Shown: positions 57,745 through 64,000 of the stretch, one piece after another | How the letters are laid out: every line of letters begins with the position of its first letter | Numbering within the stretch: the first letter of the stretch is position 1 | Source of the DNA: Prosopocoilus inquinatus | Lineage: Eukaryota; Arthropoda; Insecta; Coleoptera; Lucanidae | DNA: 64,000 nucleotides | Assembly (NCBI GenBank): GCA_036172665.1 | Contig: JAYKNF010000015.1 | Location: forward strand, 2,046,001 to 2,110,000 | Direction of reading: 5' to 3' | Translations under genes and position numbers: made by a program | Notes under the pieces: generated by a model | Databases searched by the model: none | What the model was told of the DNA's origin: nothing | Seen by the model: only the letters and a program-made list of their open reading frames with translations

Positions 57745-58070
57745 GTTACGTTTCTAGGGTTTAAATTTATTTATTTAAACGAATAAAACACTCGGTAAAA
57801 ACCTAACCGTAATTTAATAACGCTTACAAACTAATTTATTTGTAACAATTTATTTACACACTAAAATCTAACTTCGACGGTCGCTAGTTAGAACTCGACT
57901 GACTCCTGAGTCAACTCTGGCCCATTTTATAGCCTTGGCTGCCTTCTCGTTCGTTCCATCGCCGGAAAAGTCTAGTCTGTTCGATGTAGGCCCCGGTGGC
58001 GTGGCAGCCAATGACGCATAACGAACCGACTTCTTGACGCCTTCAGCTTGACGTTCTCTAGGTGTAGTCA
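57745..58070 (-). repeat. Solo LTR related to Gypsy-2
   Basis: The minus strand ends CTAGAAACGTAACA and shares the GAAGGCGTCAAGAAGTCGG, GAACGAACGAGAAGGCAG and GACTCAGGAGTCAGTCGAG blocks with the Gypsy-2 LTR. Length is similar (about 325 bp), and it is clearly diverged. The 5' edge is uncertain, and no target duplication is resolved. Confidence 0.75.
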
Positions 58071-58223
58071 CCTAGAGAAGTATTTACTTCGATTTGAAGT
58101 ACTGTCTTTATAAGACGAAGTAAGTGCTGCCGGAAGTTAGTAGATACTACAGCGTCGGAGTAAGTACTACGTAGAAGATGCTAATACTTGAAGCATTAGT
58201 AGATACTTCGTTTTTATTCATAC
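58071..58223 (-). repeat. GAAGTA-rich repeat, copy 1
   Basis: Inverted relative to 58583-58740. Minus strand begins GGTCGTATGAATAAAAACGA and has many GAAGTA/TACTTC motifs. Confidence 0.75.
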
Positions 58224-58224
58224 G

Positions 58225-58600
58225 ACCCATTGAAAATATTGCAAAATCCTGTGAAAACTGTTCATTATTCAAGAGCAATCCGCCTAAAACAACTCTTCAT
58301 TCCTGGAAATGGCTTCAATATTTTTTTTTTCTAGAATTCATATAGATTATTGTGGTACGTTTTTTAATAACTATTTCCTACTTATTTTAGATGCACATTC
58401 AAAATGGATTGAATTTTTCATGACAAAAAATATCAGCAGCGTTTACAATGAAAGCCTTACATGCGACATTTGTCCGTTTCGGAGTACCACGAAGTTTAGT
58501 TAGTGATAATACAAAAATATTTGTAAGCAATGAGATGATAATTTTTTTGAGTAAATGTGATATTCAACATATTAGATTGGGTGGTATGAATAAAAATGAA
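58225..58600 (+). pseudogene. Gypsy integrase fragment (probably Gypsy-3)
   Basis: SCENCSLFKSNPPKTTLHSW (end of the HHCC finger, about 58245-58305), then IHIDYCGTFFNNYFLLILDAHSK with the first catalytic Asp (about 58340-58400). After a frameshift comes FVRFGVPRSLVSDNTKIFV with the second Asp (about 58470-58530). The Glu region is cut off by the repeat at 58583. Flanked by outward GAAGTA repeats. Confidence 0.78.
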
Positions 58601-58740
58601 GTATCTACTAATGCTTCAAGTATTAGCATCTTCTACGAAGTATTTACTCCGACACTGTAGTATCTACTAACTTCCGGCAGTACTTACTTCGTCTTATAAA
58701 GACAGTACTTCAAATCGAAGTAAATACTTCTCTAGCTGTG
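58583..58740 (+). repeat. GAAGTA-rich repeat, copy 2
   Basis: GGTGGTATGAATAAAAATGA start; inverted mate of 58071-58223. Confidence 0.75.
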
Positions 58741-58841
58741 GTATGTGCTTCGGCAGTGTAGTACTTTCTCTAAAATGTGTAGCATTCTCTCCTACTTCCT
58801 TTAAAACATATTGCGTGTTTATTAATACGTTAAATTAATAA

Positions 58842-59463
58842 TGAACATATAAAATAGCGACATCTTACTATCGCTTTTTGACCTAACATTGCAGTAGGAT
58901 AGACAAATTGAAGCGGGATTTGCTCCTAATGAGTCCCCCATGCAAGGCGGCCATGCTTGCTGTCAAAGCATAATGAAAGATTTTAGAAAAATTTTGTGCA
59001 AATCGTTTTTGATTGAAGTGAGAACCTCGAGCAGCCTCTGGACAGCTGTTTCAGCCCTGCTTGAAGAAGCCCCAAGCAGGGCTGAAACAGCTGTCCAGAG
59101 GCTGCTCGAGGTTCTCACTGCAATCAAAAACGATTTGCACAAAATTTTTCTAAAATCTTTCATTATGCTTTGACAGCAAGCATGGCCGCCTTGCATGGGG
59201 GACTCATTAGGAGCAAATCCCGCTTCAATTTGTCTATCCTACTGCAATGTTAGGTCAAAAAGCGATAGTAAGATGTCGCTATTTTATATGTTCATCATTC
59301 TTACATCGCATTTGCGAATAAATTGGGCAAGTCGTTTTTGGTCTGCAGTGGGAATATCGAGCTACGTTTCTGCTGAAGAAGCCCCAAGCAGGGCTGAAAC
59401 AGCTGTCCAGAGGCTGCTCGAGGTTCTCACTGCAATCAAAAACGATTTGCACAAAATTTTTTT
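58842..59463. mobile_element. Hammerhead element, inverted plus tandem copies, 13-bp target duplication
   Basis: Flanked by GTTAAATTAATAA (58829-58841, 59464-59476). An inverted unit (58842-59064) is joined to one full 312-bp unit and a second partial unit in direct order. The two GAAAC-AGCTGTC sites are at 59084-59095 and 59396-59407, giving the 312-bp period. No protein; the frames seen are fortuitous and mirrored by the palindrome. Confidence 0.8.
59366..59414 (+). ncRNA. Hammerhead ribozyme, intact core
   Basis: GTTTCTG (59366-59372) pairs with CAGAGGC (59408-59414). CTGAAGA is at 59373-59379, stem II is AGCCC/GGGCT, GAAA is at 59396-59399, and predicted cleavage follows C59407. Same as 12715-12763. 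The upstream copy near 59062-59095 lacks its stem I and core C because the palindrome joint cuts it. Confidence 0.75.
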
Positions 59464-60655
59464 GTTAAATTAATAAATCTGGGAAAATTAATTAATTACA
59501 GTTATTAATAGTTTTTGTCTATTGATGGTAAATGTAATAAATTTCAATATTTTAATGTAAAAAGATCAAACCTTTGTAATTCCAAATGTCACAATAAGCG
59601 TTTCGTGCAGGAATAAATAGTTGATTGTTAGTTTAAATAATAACATTTTTTTTAATAATAAATTATGGAATAATTCAGAATTCGGAATAAATAAATTTAT
59701 TATATATTCTCAAATATTTTTTAATTTTATTGTTTATCCTGAAGTAGCTGTCAGATGTATAGCGAACATTTACATTTATACTGCTTTTCTGAATCGTCCC
59801 ATTAATTATTAGAAATTTTTCGATAATTTTCAACAGGCAGGAAAATTATATACTTTCTAATATTTACTATTTATACATATTAGAAAGTTCAAATTCTTAT
59901 TTATAATAAATCTAAACTCCAGATCAAAATTAACAAACCACTATACAAGAATTTTTTCTTTTTTTTATACATAGTCGTTATGTATACTTTTGTAAAAAAA
60001 AATAAAAAAACAGGTCAATGCATTATGTAGAAGGCTATGAACAACAGATAGACATCACAAAAAATTAAGATGCGCTGTTCTTTACATTGTTCCTCACAAT
60101 AAGAGTGCGAATGTTCATTAAGAACACAAAATATCTTCAAATGAATGTTATCAAGCTCCAGAAATAGAAACGAATAGCTATTAATTTGACATTAATAACT
60201 GAGGATTTTTCACAGCTGACTGTTCTTTGATTAGCTCGTAACTTATTTTTTTCCAAATGGAACATCTTAACAACCTAATGAAAATTTCATATACTGTAAA
60301 AATATTAAAAACCAAAAAGCAAAGGAGTGGCTTTCTCGAATTACTTAAGATCGCATTACGATTTATAGGTTTACGAAGTAAAAAACAAAAAGAAATGTCG
60401 TTATCATGGAAACCAAAATTATCAGGTGGTACATATTCAAACTCAGAATGATCTGTAAATTCCAAGTATGTAAAAATATATAGCTTGTTCCATTTAAAAT
60501 AAGAAAGTTGATATCACTTCCGGCGAAACCAAAAGTCGTACGGTGGCCAATGTTACGTCAGAAAATTCAGCTTTTTATTTAATTTCTGGATCCCGAATTT
60601 TATGTAAAATATAAAAATTCCAGAAGAGTGAACACGTGACATCCTATAGTTTGTA

Positions 60656-61499
60656 TTCGACATAGCCTACATCACCTACCAAACGGTGTACAAGTTTCTT
60701 ATTATCACCCTGTATAAATGTGGATTGTTATCTGTACAACATCGTAGCTGAAGATGTCAATCCTTTCTACGTGGATGGATAGATTACCGACTATTTGATT
60801 TCTGTTGATACTCCATTAATCGAATGACCAACAGCCCCAACGTAACTTTCATAGAGCAATAGGGCTAATAATAGAAATTCTCTTATAACCTCACAAAAGA
60901 ATATTAATTAACCAAAAAGAAATAATGAGTTTTCAAAATATTTTTTAAATTGATCTCATCAACACTTTCTTGCTACAACGTAATTAGCATTCATTATTAA
61001 ATTTGTAAGTAATTTTTGTAGTAATAATAATCCTTTGACGAAATATTAAATTATTAGCTATATTTTTTAAAGTGATTCAGCACAACATTAAGTCATTTAC
61101 CTACTACCTTCATATCACTGAATTAAAGAAAATGTATGTATGTCCAGTTCAAGAAAAAAGTTGACAATCATTTACTATAATAGATACTAAAACAAAATGC
61201 AAATTTTACCAATTTGTAGTATTTATGGAGTGATTTTATATATTTCTTTCCTACTTAATGCAAATAGAACTATAGTTATGTATGTATTGTGGCATATTTT
61301 ATCTTGCACCCGGTATAGAAATAACAAGTTCAGGCTTTGTATAACTAGATTTATGGTAATTATTTTACACATTTATACTCATCTAAATATTTTGTAATGC
61401 AGTGTAATTTCTTTTGTCATAATAATTTTTTCTATTAGGCATCTGTGCCAGTTTTCGCAAATGCTACGAATTGAAGTGTGCAAGCTGAAGCTGCGATGG
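60656..61499. other. No supportable gene
   Basis: AT-rich, no coding or repeat signal recognised. Confidence 0.4.
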
Positions 61500-61751
61500 G
61501 ACCAGCTTCGCTGACACGAAGTGAATACTACAATTTTGAGTTAAAACTGAAGCATTTAGTAGCCGAAGTAAATACTTCAGAGTGAAGTAAACACTTCGAT
61601 AATTTCCACACGAATGCTATTTGCCGTAGTATCTTCCGGAAAATAATAGTAATTACTTCAGAGTGTAACATCTTCTTAAAAACTGAAGTAAATACTACGA
61701 AGAAGATACTTCAAACTGTAGCATTAGCATTTACTTCGTTTTTATTCATAC
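61500..61751 (-). repeat. GAAGTA-rich repeat, copy 3
   Basis: Minus strand starts GGTGGTATGAATAAAAACGA and carries more than ten GAAGTA/TACTTC-type motifs. Longer and more diverged than the other two copies. Confidence 0.7.
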
Positions 61752-62789
61752 CACCGATTGTGACTTACTCTTTTTGTAAGTAAGGTTCTTACCTGTTTGG
61801 TTGCCATAACTCAGTAAAAGTCGGAGGCTGAGGTGAATTCGGAAGGATAATTCGTTGAACACTTTCTCTAAAGAAAAGTTGCGTACTGCGTCAAAGTAAT
61901 AAACGGTAACGAAAGGAACAAAATTGAGCGCCAAGTAATTTCTTTTAACTTTAATTACTAAAAAAGTCCAGAAGTTAAATACGCAAATTTTGTTTAGATC
62001 ATGTTTCTTAAATTGTCTCATAAATTGAAAATTCAGAATGCACATAACAAGAAAAATATAATGTGAAATTAAATATAGGTTGCATAAGTTAACAAAAGAT
62101 GAATTAGCACAGAATACCAATAAATGTCAATAATATTTACAATGTAAACGATTAAAGTAACATGGTGTTTCTTAATATTACAAAAAAATTACAATAATAA
62201 GTACAATGTAGATCGATTTAGGAACGTGACCTAATATTTTTGAATATTGTCTTTTGACAATCAAAAATGATAATCAAATAAAATCTTTACACGATAAGGT
62301 AAGTTTTGAAAATACTTTATTTATGGTACGATAAAGTAATAATGTCCTTAGACCATGAACGTTACGATAAGCTCCAACGAAAGGTTGCATACGATACGAT
62401 AAATAAGTAATGTGTTGTCTTACTTGCATGCGGTACGACAAAACAAATGATGCAGTTTCTTACTCATCCTCTTGAAAGATACGTCGCAAAATTCAGAGTA
62501 GCTCCGAACGGTAACGTAAAATCTGAAGTTATCTTCTCAGCCAAGCGGGATCAAAGGTGGTACCGGCATTAGCAACTTAAGTAACACCTAACGAGAAAGC
62601 TTCAGGTCGTAGACAAAATATCCAGACGTGGAATAATTCGGAAGTGGAAAAACTCTACATAAATCGAAATAGAAATTAAAAAAAATAATTTCCTAATCGT
62701 TCTTAAATACAAAGTATTTTACTTACGATCTACGTTTCGTATCACGTATTTCAAAGTGTATCCGTTCTGCTTACTCAAAATTAAAATTA
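61752..62789. other. No supportable gene
   Basis: AT-rich, weak recurring ACGATA-type words around 62290-62450. The 61746-62120 frame has no family resemblance. Confidence 0.4.
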
Positions 62790-63165
62790 ATATATCAGAA
62801 CAGACATTTTTTGTGTCAAAAACTTAAGGCTAAGCTTTGTGATAGTCTTGTGCTATCACGATTTAACTTTTGTGATCTAGTTTATGCGCCTTGCATTCAT
62901 GTTGTTACTCAAAATAGAATTCAGTTCAGTTCAGAACGAAGCTTTACGTATAATATTGCTAAAATTTATAATGCAATTCCAATCTGTCTCAAGTCTTTAC
63001 CTATTACAAAATTCAAGCAAGAAATTTTATTATTATAGAAATTTGAGTTTGTTTGTTATTAAACTTTGTGTTAATTGGATTAGTTATACGGCGGCTATGG
63101 ATAGAAAAAAAGTTGTTGATTATTATCTGATGACATTTGTGAGATATAAAAAATATATTTAATCC
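62790..63165 (+). pseudogene. LINE reverse-transcriptase C-terminal fragment
   Basis: KAKLCDSLVLSRFNFCDLVYAPC (about 62823-62900) then RIQ, a gap, and FTYNIAKIYNAIPICLKSLP (about 62945-63005). These match the same C-terminal blocks as the LINE at 31364-33492, but an internal deletion joins them and the sequence differs, so it is another CR1/L2-like family. No catalytic part remains. Confidence 0.7.
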
Positions 63166-63208
63166 TTTGCTACTGATTTTTGAATAAAAGAGACAAATCC
63201 TACAATTT

Positions 63209-63226
63209 TGGGGGCTCGTCCGGGAT
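63209..63226 (+). other. Primer-binding site of tRNA-Pro type, start of a fourth LTR element
   Basis: TGGGGGCTCGTCCGGGAT, the tRNA-Pro-complementary site familiar from vertebrate gammaretroviruses. AATAAA at 63183 and the dinucleotide CA at 63203-63204 are consistent with an LTR end just upstream. The LTR start is not identified. Confidence 0.8.
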
Positions 63227-63500
63227 AATGGCAAAGGTTTGAGATTAAAAAGACGTTTGAAGCCGATAGAAGACGAAAGATAAAGACGTAGACGAAATAA
63301 CGAAGAAGACGATTGTGACGAAGATTGAAAGAGACGTTCGAAGCTGATAGAAGACGAAAAGAAGACGTAGACGAGATAAGGAAGAGGAGGAGAGAAGACG
63401 AAAGAGGAAGACGTAGCCGAAATTAGAACAATGACGAGTACACGACGAGTAGTTATTTGAAGATAAAAGAGGAATATTTAAGGCATTTTATTTAACAAGC
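63227..63500 (+). repeat. Purine-rich leader with GAAGACG repeats
   Basis: More than 70 percent A/G, with AGAAGACG-like words repeated about ten times between the primer site and gag. Confidence 0.7.
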
Positions 63501-63504
63501 AAGA

Positions 63505-64000
63505 ATGGAAAATTTGGCGCAAATTGTTCCAGTGAAGAAGGCAATTTTGGCAGCAATGCGTTGTATAAATTAATTTTTGAAGAAGGCGGTGATGGTTCAA
63601 ATTCAAAAACTTTGTGTAGCTTTGCTGGATTTCCTTTTGATGTAACATCTCAGGAATATCAGGAAAACTGAACTATTCTACTAGATTATCATTGGGTGAT
63701 TTAGTTTCCATGTGTAATATATTGGGTCCTGATTATGTCGGTACGAAGGAACAGTTAAGAAAGAAAATCGTTGCCGCGTTGACAAATATTAATGTACTGG
63801 TTGTTCAAGATGACGACAATGATGATACAAATATGGAAACTCAAGACAGTCAAGACACTGAAGCAGTTAGTGAAGATGGTGGACGTACTGACGCAAACAC
63901 CGTACGTCAAAACATAAAATTCGCACTTAGTTTTAAAGATATCGAATATTCTATAAGATCTTTCAGTGGGGACAATTCATATTCCGTTGAAAAATGGATA
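63505..64000 (+). pseudogene. Gypsy-4 gag, N-terminal part (runs off window)
   Basis: ATG at 63505 (MENLAQIVPVKKAI) runs 22 codons to a stop. In another frame from 63662, LSLGDLVSMCNILGPDYVGTKEQLRKKI is a SAP-like motif, followed by an acidic linker (QDDDNDDTNM). ALSFKDIEYSIRSFSGDNSYSVEKWI is the start of the capsid core of insect Gypsy gags. The frame is open to the window end. Confidence 0.75.

Larger units (their letters stand above)
52600..58600 (+). mobile_element. Gypsy-3: third Ty3/Gypsy element, heavily interrupted
   Basis: Gag at 52683, then a MITE (52989-53831), gag continued, a mariner (54283-55480), zinc knuckle and protease, RT to 56972, an inverted-repeat block, and an integrase piece (58225-58600). 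GTGGCGACGAGG at 52602-52613 may be the primer site. No intact LTR was found on either side. Confidence 0.75.
56973..60655. repeat. Large inverted-repeat block, related to the 3135-11486 element
   Basis: 56973-57744 is inverted with respect to 59477-60435, apart from a 185-bp extra segment near 59622-59810. The right arm continues to about 60655 with the same sequence as the arms of the 3135 element (TCACTTCCGGCG, TTCCATTTAAAATAAG, GTGAACACGTGA). The left arm's outer 300 bases are missing where it meets Gypsy-3 RT. The centre holds a solo LTR, GAAGTA repeats, an integrase piece and a hammerhead element. Confidence 0.75.

Noticed and set aside
59062..59095. Second functional hammerhead in the 58842 element
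   Set aside because: The palindrome joint removes stem I and the first core base.
59195..59473. 92-codon frame MGDSLGANPAS... and mirrored frames MQGGHACC...
   Set aside because: They recur wherever the hammerhead unit occurs, on both strands of its palindromes; no domain and no codon signal.
1..64000. CRISPR arrays, rRNA, tRNA genes, bacterial operons
   Set aside because: None seen; all repeats found are transposon-type and the DNA is of animal nuclear character.

Overview
AT-rich animal (most likely insect) nuclear DNA made almost entirely of transposable elements in several layers of nesting. No host gene can be called with confidence. The insect assignment rests on the element mix: Penelope-like elements, Ty3/Gypsy and Copia elements (the Copia primer site resembles that of Drosophila copia), a mauritiana-type mariner, PIF/Harbinger with a MADF gene, DUF4371-type hAT, and a CR1/L2-like LINE. 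The order cannot be fixed from sequence alone.

Layout. 1-940: 3' end of a Penelope-like element (PLE) with a GIY-YIG endonuclease and a hammerhead-like motif. 941-2987: long-inverted-repeat element flanked by TA. 3135-11486: a second long-inverted-repeat element containing a complete but decayed Ty3/Gypsy element (Gypsy-1, 3652-10776). 11500-13633: duplicated repeat ends and an element holding a hammerhead-ribozyme palindrome with a 12-bp target duplication. 13634-15022: internally deleted PIF/Harbinger with MADF and transposase remnants. 15594-18191: long-inverted-repeat element split by another Harbinger. 18250-22267: broken hAT-type (TTF zinc finger/DUF4371) gene split by a PLE, which is split by a MITE, which is split by another small element. 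22923-23920: fragments of a protein-primed family B DNA polymerase of Polinton/Maverick type. 24000-30980: mostly unrecognised, with one 217-bp hammerhead palindrome. 30997-35196: a nearly complete CR1/L2-like LINE. 37546-46950: a Copia element on the minus strand, with a second Gypsy (Gypsy-2, 41880-46867) inserted in its 5' LTR. 52600-58600: a third Gypsy broken by a MITE, a mariner and an inverted-repeat block. 58842-59463: a tandem and inverted hammerhead element. 63209-64000: start of a fourth LTR element with a tRNA-Pro-type primer site.

Two observations stand out. Gypsy-2 carries, in the same reading frame as pol and before the 3' LTR, a macro domain of the OARD1/TARG1 type followed by a CCCH zinc finger: an apparently captured ADP-ribose-hydrolase module. 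Second, at least six places carry hammerhead-ribozyme-like cores. Several sit in small palindromic insertions with 12-13 bp target duplications, which look like non-autonomous PLE or retrozyme-like elements. Many junctions can be resolved to the base because an uninterrupted copy or an interrupted reading frame shows the empty site.
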